Shown piece by piece: positions 28,516 to 37,227 of a stretch of 64,000 nt of DNA. The translations under genes were made by a program, and so were the position numbers. The DNA lies in contig NZ_CABFVH010000025.1 of assembly GCF_902141855.1 (NCBI RefSeq), positions 19,449 through 83,448 on the forward strand, written 5' to 3'. Each line of letters opens with the position of its first letter. Positions within the stretch are counted from its first letter, which is position 1. This DNA comes from Methylobacterium dankookense (GTDB taxonomy: Bacteria > Pseudomonadota > Alphaproteobacteria > Rhizobiales > Beijerinckiaceae). The notes below the pieces were generated by a model. That model worked only from the letters and a program-made list of their open reading frames with translations. It was not told the DNA's origin and searched no databases.

Positions 28516-29549
28516 CGCTGCACCATGGGGCTGGCTTCGAGGACGGGGACGGCGCGGACCGGCCGGCGCCGGGCGAGCAGCGCGGAGACACCCGGCACGA
28601 TGCCGCGGGGCATCACGAACAGGATCAGGATCAGCACGACCCCGTAGACGATCCACTGCGCCTCCGGGGCCATGACCGGTCGCAGGGCGACGGGCAGCAG
28701 CCCGAAGATCAGGCCGCCGACGACGGGGCCCATCAGCGTGCCCTTGCCGCCCGCCACCACCATGATGACCATGCTGACGGTGGTGGTGAAGGCGAACACG
28801 TCGGGATCGATGATGCGCAGGTAATGCGCGTAGAGGCTGCCCGCCGCCCCCGCCATCGCCGCCGAGATCACCGCCGCGACGGTGAGGGTGCGGGTGGCGT
28901 TGATGCCGACCGAGAGCGCGAGCGACTCGTTCTCCTTGAGGCCCCGCATGGCCCGGCCGAAGCGCGAGCCGACGAGGCGGGCGATCACGAGGTAGCAGAG
29001 CGTGCCGATCGCGAGGACGAGGTAGTAGTTCTGCAGCTTGGTCTTCAGCGTCCAGGCGCCGAGGCCGGGCAGCCCCAAGGTGAGCGCCGGGATGTTGGTG
29101 AGCGCCAGCGGCCCCTGCGTCAGCTCCACCCAGTTGAGGGCGACGAGCCGCACGACCTCGGCGAAGGAGATCGTCACGATCACGAAATAGGCGCCGCGCA
29201 CCCGGAAGGAGAGGCGCCCGATCAGGTAGCCGCAGGCGCCCGCGACGAGGGTCGCGAGCAGGAGCCCGAGAGCCGCCGGCCAGGGCTCGTGCACCACGCG
29301 CAGGCCGAAGCCGATCTCCACCTCGAAGCCGAGGCTCGTGAGCGCGCTGACATAGGCGCCGATGCCGAAGAAGGCGATGTGGCCGAGGCTGAGCTGCCCG
29401 GTGAAGCCGAGGAGCAGGTTCAGGCTCATCGCGCCGATCGTCACGATGCCCGTCACGATCAGCGCGTTGAGGAGGTAGGGGTTCGCGCCGAGCGCCAACG
29501 GCAGGGCGACGAGGGCGGCGAGCAGCGCCAGGGGGAGGAGCCGGCTCAT
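28512..29549 (-). CDS. livM: Branched-chain-type ABC transporter permease LivM
   Basis: A 345-residue permease with roughly ten membrane segments. It carries LLNALIVTGIVTIGAMSLNL, FTGQLSLGHIAFFGIGAYVS and RGAYFVIVTISFAEVVRLVA, all typical of LivM, and the coupling segment GRAMRGLKENESLALSVGIN. Start ATG 29549 follows a GGGGGAGG-type ribosome site and overlaps livH by 4 bp. It pairs with LivH in the inner membrane. Confidence 0.93.
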   Translation of the reverse strand: MSRLLPLALLAALVALPLALGANPYLLNALIVTGIVTIGAMSLNLLLGFTGQLSLGHIAFFGIGAYVSALTSLGFEVEIGFGLRVVHEPWPAALGLLLATLVAGACGYLIGRLSFRVRGAYFVIVTISFAEVVRLVALNWVELTQGPLALTNIPALTLGLPGLGAWTLKTKLQNYYLVLAIGTLCYLVIARLVGSRFGRAMRGLKENESLALSVGINATRTLTVAAVISAAMAGAAGSLYAHYLRIIDPDVFAFTTTVSMVIMVVAGGKGTLMGPVVGGLIFGLLPVALRPVMAPEAQWIVYGVVLILILFVMPRGIVPGVSALLARRRPVRAVPVLEASPMVQR

Positions 29550-30418
29550 CCGATGCGCTCCGCCTTCGCGAACAGGCCGGTCGGCTTGTAGAGCAGCACG
29601 GCGATGATGATCAGGAAGCCCATCGCGTCGCGGTAGCCGGAGGAGACGTAGCCGGCCCCGAGCTCCTCGGCGAGGGCCAGGATGAAGCCGCCGATCGCCG
29701 CCCCGGTGACGTTGCCGAGCCCGCCGAGGATGACGATGGCGAAGGCCTTGAGTTCGGCGAGCCCGCCCATCTGCGGGAACACCACGTAGACCGGCCCGAG
29801 CAGCGCGCCGGCCGCGGCGGCGAGCGAGGAGCCGAGCGCGAAGGTCGCGGTGTAGATGAGCCGCACGTTGACGCCCATCAGCGCCGCCGTATCCGAATCC
29901 TGGAAGGCGGCACGCATGGCGAGCCCGAGCTTCGTCCGGTTGATCAGCGCGTAGGTCAGCCCGATCAGGCCGAGCGCAGCGCCGAGCACGAACAGGCGCA
30001 GCCAGGAGACCGAGACCGGGCCGACCTGCAGCGGCGCCTCGGGGAAGGGCGAGGGAATCGCCTTGGCGACGCCGCCGAAGATCCAGAGCGTGCCCGATTG
30101 CAGGGCGATGCCGGCGCCGATCATCACCAGCATGGTGGTGTCGATGTCCGAGCCCCGGAACGGCCGCAGCAGCAGCACCTCGATCGCCGCCCCGAAGACG
30201 AGGCCGCCAAGGATCGCCACCGGCAGCGCCAGGAAGAAGTTCAGCCCGAGCGCGGCGACGGCGAGATACATGAGATAGGCGCCCACCGTGTAGAGCGCGC
30301 CGTGGGTGAAGTTCACCACGTTCATGATCCCGAAGATCAGGGTCAGCCCGATCCCGAGGAGCGCGTAGGTGCCGCCCAGGATGAGCGTGTTCACGAGGTG
30401 CTGGATCAACTGGTCCAT
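29546..30418 (-). CDS. livH: Branched-chain-type ABC transporter permease LivH
   Basis: A 290-residue permease. GGTYALLGIGLTLIFGIMNV then VNFTHGALYTVGAYLM is the LivH signature; TKLGLAMRAAFQDSDTAALM is the cytoplasmic coupling loop and AFAIVILGGLGNVTGAAIGG the conserved C-terminal block. About eight membrane segments are visible. It is separated from livK upstream by a 313-bp gap containing REP-like palindromes, whereas all other liv junctions overlap. Confidence 0.93.
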   Translation of the reverse strand: MDQLIQHLVNTLILGGTYALLGIGLTLIFGIMNVVNFTHGALYTVGAYLMYLAVAALGLNFFLALPVAILGGLVFGAAIEVLLLRPFRGSDIDTTMLVMIGAGIALQSGTLWIFGGVAKAIPSPFPEAPLQVGPVSVSWLRLFVLGAALGLIGLTYALINRTKLGLAMRAAFQDSDTAALMGVNVRLIYTATFALGSSLAAAAGALLGPVYVVFPQMGGLAELKAFAIVILGGLGNVTGAAIGGFILALAEELGAGYVSSGYRDAMGFLIIIAVLLYKPTGLFAKAERIG

Positions 30419-30526
30419 GGGCGGCCCCGGGTTTCATGGATCGGCGTGGTGGGATTGCGTGGGCTTTTCCCTCGCCCCTCTGCGGGAGGTGTGCTGCGCG
30501 CAGGGCTCGCACGGGATCCGCGACGC

Positions 30527-30566
30527 GCCCCCTCTCCCGTGCGGGAGAGGGATGGGGTGAGGGATG
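30527..30566. repeat. REP-like palindrome, copy 1
   Basis: CCCTCTCCCG-TG-CGGGAGAGGG is a perfect stem followed by ATGGGGTGAGGG. This CCCTCTCCCG/CGGGAGAGGG unit with a GGGTGAGGG tail is a widespread bacterial REP-like motif. Confidence 0.75.
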
Positions 30567-30630
30567 AGAAGTGTCTGGATTGGTCGCGGCGGCGAGGCGG
30601 CTCCCTTCGAGCCCCTTCCGGCGCGTTCTC

Positions 30631-30668
30631 GACCCTCACCCTGTCCCTCTCCCGAACGGGAGAGGGGA
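30631..30668. repeat. REP-like palindrome, copy 2 (inverted)
   Basis: ACCCTCACCCTGTCCCTCTC then CCGAACGGGAGAGGG is the reverse-oriented counterpart of copy 1, about 65 bp away. The pair forms a BIME-like inverted arrangement in the transcript between livK and livH and could terminate or stabilise mRNA so that LivK is made in excess of the permease. Confidence 0.75.
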
Positions 30669-30731
30669 CCCGCGCCTCATCCGGCACTGGCGCACCCAAC
30701 GGCGCAGAGTGGAGAGGGCGGTCGCTTGGCC

Positions 30732-31880
30732 TCACAGCGTCGGCACGACGACGCGGCCGTCCTTGATCTCGATGAGGTAGACGTCGGGCTTGCTCTGGCC
30801 GCTCTCCTTGCCGGCGGGGCCGGACTTGGCGAAGCGGATCGGACCGTTGAGCCCGGTGAAGTCCACCGACCAGAGGGCCTTGGTGATGGCGGCGGACTCG
30901 GCCTTGCCGGCCTTCTCGATGGCTTGCGCGATCGTCCGGATGCCGTCGTAGCCGCGGAAGCTCTCGGTGACGCCGGCGAACTCGAAGCCGCGCTTCTTCC
31001 ACTCGCCGATGAAGTAGGCGGTCGCCGTCGGGTTCGGCGTCTTCTCGGGGATCCAGGGCAGGAAGGTGGTGAGGTGCAGCGTGCCGTCGGCGGCCGAGCC
31101 CGCCTGGGCGATGATCTGGTCGGGGTTCTGCGATCCGCCGGTGGTGATGACGCGCTTCTTCATGCCGAGGGCGGCCATCTGCTTGAACAGCAGCACGAGC
31201 TGGTCGACGGCGCTCGTGATCATGATCGTGTCGCTGTCGGAGGCCTTCAGCTTGGCGAGCTGGGCGCTCATGTCCTGCGCGCCCTGGTCCATGGTCTCGA
31301 CCATGCCGACCTGGACGCCCTTGTCCTTCAGCATCTTGCCGAAATCGGCCGCGGCGCCGCGGCCGAAATCGTTGTTCAGCACCAGGAAGTCGACCTTCTT
31401 CAGCCCAAGCTTGGCCACCATCGGCGCGAAGGTCTCGGCTTCCAGCGCCGAGGGCGGCGAGATGCGGAAGACGAACGGGTTGCCCGAGGTGGTGATCTTG
31501 CCCGACGAGGAGGTCTCGACCAGCATCGGCACCTCGTAATCGGCGAGCTTGGGCATCACTGCGAGCGTCAGGCTGGAGCCCCAGGCGCCCATCATCACCG
31601 GGGTCTTGTCGCTGGTGATCAGCTTCTCGGCGACCGCGGCGGCCTCGGTGGGATTGCTCTTGTTGTCCTCGATCACGAGCTCGATCTTGCGGCCGAGGAC
31701 GCCGCCCTTGGCGTTGATCTCGTCGGCCGCGATTCTGGCGCCGTTCACGACATAGGTGCCCGACGCGGCGAAGGGCCCGGTCAGGGGCTCGTTGACGCCG
31801 ATGCGGATGGCATCCGCCCGCGCGCCCGTGACTGTCAGCGCCAGCAGGATCGCGGTGGTGAGGGTGAACCGGGCGGGCAT
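30732..31880 (-). CDS. livK: Liv-type ABC transporter substrate-binding protein
   Basis: A 382-residue periplasmic binding protein. A signal peptide (TTAILLALTVTGARADA) is followed by the type I binding fold: IRIGVNEPLTGPFAASGTYV, ADEINAKGGVLGRKIELVIE, MMGAWGSSLTLAVMPKLADY, FRISPPSALEAETFAPMVAK and FRGYDGIRTIAQAIEKAGK. The aligned branched-chain amino acid site is only partly conserved, so the ligand is uncertain; operon partners suggest an N-heterocyclic or amide compound. It starts 45 bp after the CoxS-CoxG gene. The symbol denotes family, not proven leucine binding. Confidence 0.88.
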   Translation of the reverse strand: MPARFTLTTAILLALTVTGARADAIRIGVNEPLTGPFAASGTYVVNGARIAADEINAKGGVLGRKIELVIEDNKSNPTEAAAVAEKLITSDKTPVMMGAWGSSLTLAVMPKLADYEVPMLVETSSSGKITTSGNPFVFRISPPSALEAETFAPMVAKLGLKKVDFLVLNNDFGRGAAADFGKMLKDKGVQVGMVETMDQGAQDMSAQLAKLKASDSDTIMITSAVDQLVLLFKQMAALGMKKRVITTGGSQNPDQIIAQAGSAADGTLHLTTFLPWIPEKTPNPTATAYFIGEWKKRGFEFAGVTESFRGYDGIRTIAQAIEKAGKAESAAITKALWSVDFTGLNGPIRFAKSGPAGKESGQSKPDVYLIEIKDGRVVVPTL

Positions 31881-31925
31881 TCTCGGGTCTCCGTGGGGTT
31901 AAGGCGAACGGGGCGGGGTGACGGG

Positions 31926-33140
31926 TCAGGCGCGGCCGAGCCAGGCCGCGATGCGGGCGCGGACCAGGGCGAAGGCCAGGCGAAGGGGGTTGAGGCCGGT
32001 GGGGGCCGGCGCCGCGGCGCCCGAGAGGCGGGCGTCGAGGTTGCGCGCGAAGTCCGCCGCGATGCGGCCGGCGAGGTCGCGCACGAGGCCCGGACGGCCG
32101 AACTGGGCGAGCGGCCCGGTGAGCGTGTAGCCCACGTCGAGTTCGACCCGCGCCGTGCCGGGGGCCGCGCCGGGGCCGACCCGGTAGCGGATCTCGCCCT
32201 CGGTGGCCGAGCGCCCGCCCGCATCGCTGCCGGCGCCGTGGACGCGGCCGCTCAGGCTGGCCTCGTCGCGGGCGATGCGGGCGCGCCCGCGGAAGGTTGC
32301 CGCGATCGGCCCGATCCGCACCTGGAGACCGCCCTCCACCGTATCGGGCGCGGGCCGCCCGGCGAGCACGGCGCCGGGCAGGCAGGCGGCCACCGCCTCG
32401 ATATCGGCGAAGCGCGCGAAGACCGCCTCGGGCGGATGGGCGAGCTCGATCCCTTGCGTGAAGCGGTGGGCCGGCGCGAAGGTCCCGTCGAGATCCGCCG
32501 ACGCCACCGGCACGGCCGGGACCGGCCGGGACATCGGGGCCGCGGCGACGGCTTCCGCGATCGTCTCGCCGATCCCTTGGCCGATTCCGGCGCCGACCGG
32601 CCCGAGGGCCCGCCCCTCCCCCGTCTGGGCCGCGATGCCGCGGGCGCGGCGGTCCGCAATCACGCGCGTCACCGCCCGCACGATGCCGGCATAGCCGGTG
32701 CAGCGGCAGAGATTGCCGGAGAGGCCGACGCGGATCCGGCGCTCGTCTGCCTCGGGCAGGCGCAGCACGAGATCGCGCGCGGCCACCAGCATGCCCGGCG
32801 TACAGTAGCCGCATTGCAGGGCGTGCTCGCGGTTGAAGGCCGCGCGCAGCTCCGCGGCGACCTCGTCGTGATCGAGCCCCTCGACCGTGGTGACGGCGGC
32901 GCCGGCACAGGCGCCCGCGAAGGTGAGGCAGGCCCGGGCCGGCTCGCCGTCGAGGAGGATCGTGCAGGCGCCGCAGACGCCGTGCTCGCAGCCGAGATGG
33001 GTGCCGGTGAGGTTCAGACCCTCGCGCAGCACGTCGCCGAGATGGCTGCGCGGCTCGGCCTCGACCCGCAGGGGGCGGCCGTTCACCGTCAGCGCGAGGG
33101 CCATGCGGCCGGCCTCGGGGTCCGCCAGTGCGGCGCTCAT
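31926..33140 (-). CDS. Mo-hydroxylase [2Fe-2S] subunit fused to a CoxG-like SRPBCC domain
   Basis: A 404-residue fusion. Residues ~12-170 are a complete small subunit of the CoxS/xanthine-dehydrogenase type, with the plant-type cluster CEHGVCGACTILLDGEPARA then C, and the second cluster CGYCTPGM...CRCTGYAG. After a linker, residues ~225-370 match CoxG, a START/SRPBCC domain (TQGIELAHPPEAVFARFADI, ACLPGAVLAG, GPIAATFRGRARI). The C-terminus LRLAFALVRARIAAWLG could be a membrane-binding helix, as in CoxG, which tethers CO dehydrogenase to the membrane. Start ATG 33140 overlaps the CoxM-like gene by 4 bp. In most operons CoxS and CoxG are separate. Confidence 0.88.
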   Translation of the reverse strand: MSAALADPEAGRMALALTVNGRPLRVEAEPRSHLGDVLREGLNLTGTHLGCEHGVCGACTILLDGEPARACLTFAGACAGAAVTTVEGLDHDEVAAELRAAFNREHALQCGYCTPGMLVAARDLVLRLPEADERRIRVGLSGNLCRCTGYAGIVRAVTRVIADRRARGIAAQTGEGRALGPVGAGIGQGIGETIAEAVAAAPMSRPVPAVPVASADLDGTFAPAHRFTQGIELAHPPEAVFARFADIEAVAACLPGAVLAGRPAPDTVEGGLQVRIGPIAATFRGRARIARDEASLSGRVHGAGSDAGGRSATEGEIRYRVGPGAAPGTARVELDVGYTLTGPLAQFGRPGLVRDLAGRIAADFARNLDARLSGAAAPAPTGLNPLRLAFALVRARIAAWLGRA

Positions 33141-34003
33141 GCGGCCTCCGGAAGCGGCAGGGGATTCGGCCGGGCCGCCTGCGCCACGGCGCGGGCGAGC
33201 ACGGTGACGTGGACGTGGCGCTCGACGGCGTCGGCCATGCCGGCAGCACGCAGTGCGGCATCCGCGGCGGCGGGGTCGAAGCGCTCGGCGAAGTCGGCGC
33301 CGATCCGGCCGCCGAAGAGCGGGCGGGCATCGGCGAGGAGCACGGGCGGCCCCTCGACGGCGCCGATCACCGCGCGGCCCCGGCCAGCCCCGGGCTCGAT
33401 GCGCACGGCGCCGATGGCGTGGGCGAACTCGCCGATCTTGGCGCAGTGCTTGACGTAGCCCCAGGCGGTCCCGTCGGGCAAAGCCGGTATCCGGACGGCG
33501 AGCAGGATCTCGCCGGGCTCCAGCGCGACCTCCAGCGCCCCGGTGACGAAGCGCTCGAGCGGCAGGGTGCGCCGGCCGTTCCGGCCCGCGATCTCGACGG
33601 CGGCGCCGAGCGCGGTGAGCGCGTTCACCCAGTCGGCGGCCGGATCGGCATGGACGAGGCTGCCGCCGATGGTGCCGCGGTTGCGCACCGGCCGGTAGGC
33701 GATGGCCGAGGCCACCCGCTGGAGGGCGCCGCCGGTGAGATCGGGCACGCGCCCGTCCTCGATGTCGGCATGGGTCACGCAGGCGCCGAGCACCAGGGTC
33801 TCGCCCTCGACGCGGGCCTGACGCAGCTCCGGGATGCCGGTGATGTCGAGGACGAGGTCCGGCTCGACGAGGCGCAGGTTGAGCATCGGGCCGAGGGACT
33901 GGCCGCCGGCGATCAGCTTCACGCTGCCGGGCGCTGTGGCGACGCGTTCGAGCAGGGCCGCGAGGTTCGCCGGGCGCTCCCAGGCGAAGGGGGCGGGCTT
34001 CAT
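33137..34003 (-). CDS. Mo-hydroxylase FAD-binding medium subunit (CoxM-like)
   Basis: A 288-residue FAD subunit of a xanthine-oxidase-family hydroxylase. FAD-binding motifs are KLIAGGQSLGPMLNLRLVEP and the TIGGSLVHADPAADWVNALT block; ETLVLGACVTHADIED and GAVRIEPGAGRGRAVIGAVE complete the CO-dehydrogenase flavoprotein pattern. Length is typical. It overlaps both neighbours by 4 bp, so subunits are made in fixed order L-M-S. Start ATG 34003. Confidence 0.93.
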   Translation of the reverse strand: MKPAPFAWERPANLAALLERVATAPGSVKLIAGGQSLGPMLNLRLVEPDLVLDITGIPELRQARVEGETLVLGACVTHADIEDGRVPDLTGGALQRVASAIAYRPVRNRGTIGGSLVHADPAADWVNALTALGAAVEIAGRNGRRTLPLERFVTGALEVALEPGEILLAVRIPALPDGTAWGYVKHCAKIGEFAHAIGAVRIEPGAGRGRAVIGAVEGPPVLLADARPLFGGRIGADFAERFDPAAADAALRAAGMADAVERHVHVTVLARAVAQAARPNPLPLPEAA

Positions 34004-36354
34004 GCGGCCTCCCGCGCCTGCTGGGGGCCCGTGCGGGCGGCGAGCACCGCCTCCACGATGCGCCGCGGGGTGACGGGCGAATGCAGCATCTCGACGCCGA
34101 GGGCTCCGAGCGCGTCGTTGATCGCGTTGGCGAGCGCGGCCGGCGGGGCGATGGCGCCCCCTTCCCCGATCCCCTTCTGGCCGAAGCGCGTGTAGGGCGA
34201 GGGCGTCTCCATGTGGTCGATGCGCGCCATCGGCACCTCGGCCGGGCCGGGCAGCAGGTAGTCGGCGAAGGTCGAGGCCAGCGGCTGGCCGCGCGCGTCG
34301 AAGCGCATCTCCTCGAACAGCGCCGTGCCGACGCCTTGCGCGAGGCCGCCATAGATCTGGCCGTCCACCACGAGGGGGTTCACCAGGGTGCCGCCATCCT
34401 CGACGATGACGTAGTCGAGGATCTCCACCGCCCCGAGATCGGGATCGACCGCCACCACGGCCGCGTGCGCCGCGTAGGAGAAGGTGCCGGAATCGCGCAC
34501 GGGCTTGTAGCCGGCGGTGACTTCGAGGCCGCCGGGATCGGTGTCGGGCGCGAGATCCTGCGGGCGCCGGTACCAGGTGCGGGCGATCGCTTCGAGCGGC
34601 ACATCGCCGGACGGCCCGACCACATGGCCGCCTTCGAAGCGGCATTCCTCGGGCCGCGCCTGGAGCAAATGCGCGCCGATCCGCACGGCGCGGTCGCGCA
34701 GCGCCTCGCAGGCCGCCGCCACCGCGCCGCCGGCCATCACCATCACGCGCGAGCCCCAGGAGCCGGTGGAATAGGGCGTCATCGCCGTATCGCCGTGGAC
34801 GAGGCGGGTGCGGGCGACCGGCACGCCGAGGATCTCGTGCGCGACCTGGGCGAGCGTCGTCTCCAGGCCCTGGCCGTGCGAGTGGGCGCCGACCCGAAGC
34901 TCCAGCCCGCCATCCGGGGTGAGGCGGGCGGAAACCTGCTCGTGGCCCGGCACCATCGGGATGCCCCAGCCCGAATAGACCGAGGTGCCGTGCGCCGCCT
35001 GCTCGCAGTAGATCGACAGACCGAGGCCGATGCGGCGGCCGTCCGGCTCGCCCGCCCGCTGGCGGGCGCGCACGGCCTCCACGTCGATGGAGGCCAGGGC
35101 ACGGGCCAGCGCCTGCGGGTAGTCACCGCTGTCGAAATGCTTCCGCGTGATGTTCTCGAACGGCATCTGCTCGGGCCGAACGAGGTTCTTCTCGCGCACC
35201 ACCTCCGGTGGGAGGCCGGCTTCGCGGGCGACCGCGTCGAGCACCAGTTCGAGGGCGAAGCAGACGCCGGTGCGGGCGACGCCGCGATAGGGCAGGATCG
35301 GACACTTGTTGGTCGCGACCGACCAGGTGCGGCAGCGATAGCTCGGGAAATCGTAGGGCCCGGGCAGAATGCTCGCGACCTGCGCGGCTTCCAGGCAGGC
35401 CGAGAACGGGTAGGCCGAGTAGGCGCCGGAATCGACGGTCGCCTCGCAATCGATGCCGCGCAAAGTGCCGTCGCGCTCGGCATAGGCGGTGATGCGGTAA
35501 TGGTGCTCGCGGCAATTGGCGTTGGCGGTCAGGTGCTCGCGCCGATCCTCCAGCCAGCGGACCGGATGGCCGCAGCGGAGCGCCAGCCAGCAGAGCGCCA
35601 CGTCCTCGGCGAGCAGGATCGCCTTGTAGCCGAAGCCGCCGCCGACATCGGGCGAGACGATGCGGATGCGACCCTGCTCCAGCCCCAGGCATTCCGAGAG
35701 GCCGTTGCGCACGATGTGCGGCATCTGGGTCGCCGTGTGGACGACGAGCTGGTCGAGGCGGTGATCGAGCTGCACCACGGTGCCGCGGCCCTCGATCGGG
35801 GCCATGCATTGCCGGCCGGTGGAGATGGTGCGGCTCACCTGGATCGGCGCGTCGAAGGCGGCGGCGATGTCCACATCGACGAGCGTCTCCAGGAAGACGT
35901 TGTCGCCCCAATGCTCGTGGACGAGGGCGGAGCCGGGCTCGCGGGCGGCGAGCATGTCGTGGATTGCCGGAAGCTCCTCCAGGTCGAGGACCACGGACGC
36001 CGCGATGTCCTCGGCCTCGGCTCGGGTCGGCGCGAGGCACATCGCCACCAACTCGCCGACCTGGCGGACCTTGCCCGTGGCCAGAACCGGCTGCTCCGAG
36101 ACCTTGAAGCCGGGCAGCCCCGAGACCGCCCGGATCGGCAGGACGCCGTCGAGGCCGGCGGCGGTGAAGACGCGGTCGCGATAGGCCTCCGGCACGTGGA
36201 TCGCGCGGATGCGGGCATGGGCCAGCGGGCTGCGCACGAAGGCGACGTCCTGCATTCCGGGCAGGCGGATGTCGCCGACATACTGGCCGCGCCCGCGCAT
36301 CAGGCGGTCGTCCTCCTTGCGGGGCAGGCGCGCCCCGACGCCCTCCGCGCTCAT
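34000..36354 (-). CDS. Mo-hydroxylase molybdopterin-binding large subunit (CoxL-like)
   Basis: A 784-residue catalytic subunit. The aldehyde-oxidase/xanthine-dehydrogenase a/b hammerhead starts the protein (RLPRKEDDRLMRGRGQYVGD), followed by the Moco domain with SPDVGGGFGYKAILLAED, LPYRGVARTGVCFALE in the active-site loop and the catalytic glutamate in GQKGIGEGGAIAPP. The active-site loop lacks the AYRCSFR of true CO dehydrogenase, so the enzyme belongs to the broad form-II/hydroxylase group acting on heterocycles or aldehydes. Start ATG 36354 overlaps the hydrolase gene by 4 bp. Confidence 0.92.
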   Translation of the reverse strand: MSAEGVGARLPRKEDDRLMRGRGQYVGDIRLPGMQDVAFVRSPLAHARIRAIHVPEAYRDRVFTAAGLDGVLPIRAVSGLPGFKVSEQPVLATGKVRQVGELVAMCLAPTRAEAEDIAASVVLDLEELPAIHDMLAAREPGSALVHEHWGDNVFLETLVDVDIAAAFDAPIQVSRTISTGRQCMAPIEGRGTVVQLDHRLDQLVVHTATQMPHIVRNGLSECLGLEQGRIRIVSPDVGGGFGYKAILLAEDVALCWLALRCGHPVRWLEDRREHLTANANCREHHYRITAYAERDGTLRGIDCEATVDSGAYSAYPFSACLEAAQVASILPGPYDFPSYRCRTWSVATNKCPILPYRGVARTGVCFALELVLDAVAREAGLPPEVVREKNLVRPEQMPFENITRKHFDSGDYPQALARALASIDVEAVRARQRAGEPDGRRIGLGLSIYCEQAAHGTSVYSGWGIPMVPGHEQVSARLTPDGGLELRVGAHSHGQGLETTLAQVAHEILGVPVARTRLVHGDTAMTPYSTGSWGSRVMVMAGGAVAAACEALRDRAVRIGAHLLQARPEECRFEGGHVVGPSGDVPLEAIARTWYRRPQDLAPDTDPGGLEVTAGYKPVRDSGTFSYAAHAAVVAVDPDLGAVEILDYVIVEDGGTLVNPLVVDGQIYGGLAQGVGTALFEEMRFDARGQPLASTFADYLLPGPAEVPMARIDHMETPSPYTRFGQKGIGEGGAIAPPAALANAINDALGALGVEMLHSPVTPRRIVEAVLAARTGPQQAREAA

Positions 36355-37217
36355 CGCGCATCCTCCAGGAGCGCCTGGGCGGCCCGCACCAGCATCCCGT
36401 CCGGCCGGCGGAACCCGTTCAGGATCGAGAAGTGGTCTGCGCCCGGCACCGGCATGAGGATGCCCGGCGCATGGGCGGCGCTGCGCAGGGCGTGGAGGTT
36501 GCGCCCGTCATGGACGAGGGCCGGCAGCTCCCGGCTGCCATAGGCGATGGCCAGCGGCTTCGGGATCACCGGCAGGCGCAGCGGCGAGAGCGTCGCGATC
36601 TCGGCATCGGTCAGCGCGAGCTTGTCGTTCAGGTAGGTGTCGCGGATCGGGGCGAGGTCGTAGACGCCGGAGATCGCGAGACCCGCCGCCACGGCGGGGT
36701 GGCCGAGATGGAAGGCGGCGAGCTGCGCGCCGGCCGACCAGCCCGAGAGCACGATCTTCCCGCCGATGCCGTGCTCCGGCCCGTGCGCGGCGAGCCAGTC
36801 GAGGGCAGCGCCGATCTCGGCCACGATCCCTGCGAGGCTCGCCTCCGGCGCCAGGGTGTAGCCCGGCATCGCCACGGACCAGCCGGCGGCGTTCAAGCCC
36901 TCCGCGAAACAGGCGAAGTCGGCGCGCGCGTTGCGCTGCCAGTAGCCGCCATGGACGAAGACGAGGCAGGGCGCCCGCGGGTCCGCCGCCGGGTAGAGGT
37001 CGAAGGCGGCGCGCTCGGCCCCGGCATAGGGGATGTCGAGCCCCGCCGGATGCGCGGCCCGGTACTCCGCGGAAGCCGCGTTGCGGGCGGCGACCTGCGC
37101 CGCGCTGTCGGGGACGCCGGCATTGTTGTCGTAGGCGGCGCCCCGTGCCGCCCGGTCGAGGTCCGCCCAGCGGCGGCGGGGATCCGGCGGCGTCGGATCG
37201 TCGAGAATGAAGGGCAT
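36351..37217 (-). CDS. Alpha/beta hydrolase, kynurenine-formamidase-like
   Basis: A 288-residue hydrolase. CLVFVHGGYWQRNARADF carries the HGGYW oxyanion motif, SGWSAGAQLAAFHLG the nucleophile serine, and GADHFSILNGF the catalytic histidine; PGYTLAPEASL is also typical of arylformamidases. The family hydrolyses N-formyl or other amides and esters of small molecules. In this operon it likely opens or trims an amide product formed by the Mo-hydroxylase and amidohydrolase. Start ATG 37217; 10 bp separate it from the amidohydrolase stop. Confidence 0.85.
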   Translation of the reverse strand: MPFILDDPTPPDPRRRWADLDRAARGAAYDNNAGVPDSAAQVAARNAASAEYRAAHPAGLDIPYAGAERAAFDLYPAADPRAPCLVFVHGGYWQRNARADFACFAEGLNAAGWSVAMPGYTLAPEASLAGIVAEIGAALDWLAAHGPEHGIGGKIVLSGWSAGAQLAAFHLGHPAVAAGLAISGVYDLAPIRDTYLNDKLALTDAEIATLSPLRLPVIPKPLAIAYGSRELPALVHDGRNLHALRSAAHAPGILMPVPGADHFSILNGFRRPDGMLVRAAQALLEDAR

Positions 37218-37227
37218 GCCCGCCTCC

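Larger units (their letters stand above)
30419..30731. other. Gap between livK and livH with palindromic repeats
   Basis: A 313-bp gap inside the otherwise tightly packed operon. It holds two oppositely oriented palindromic repeats (30527-30566 and 30631-30668), annotated separately, and no supported gene. Confidence 0.6.

Noticed and set aside
34000..36354. Reading the CoxL-like protein as a true carbon monoxide dehydrogenase
   Set aside because: The active-site loop reads LPYRGVARTG rather than the AYRCSFR motif of CO dehydrogenase, and the operon encodes amide hydrolases and an importer not expected for CO oxidation.
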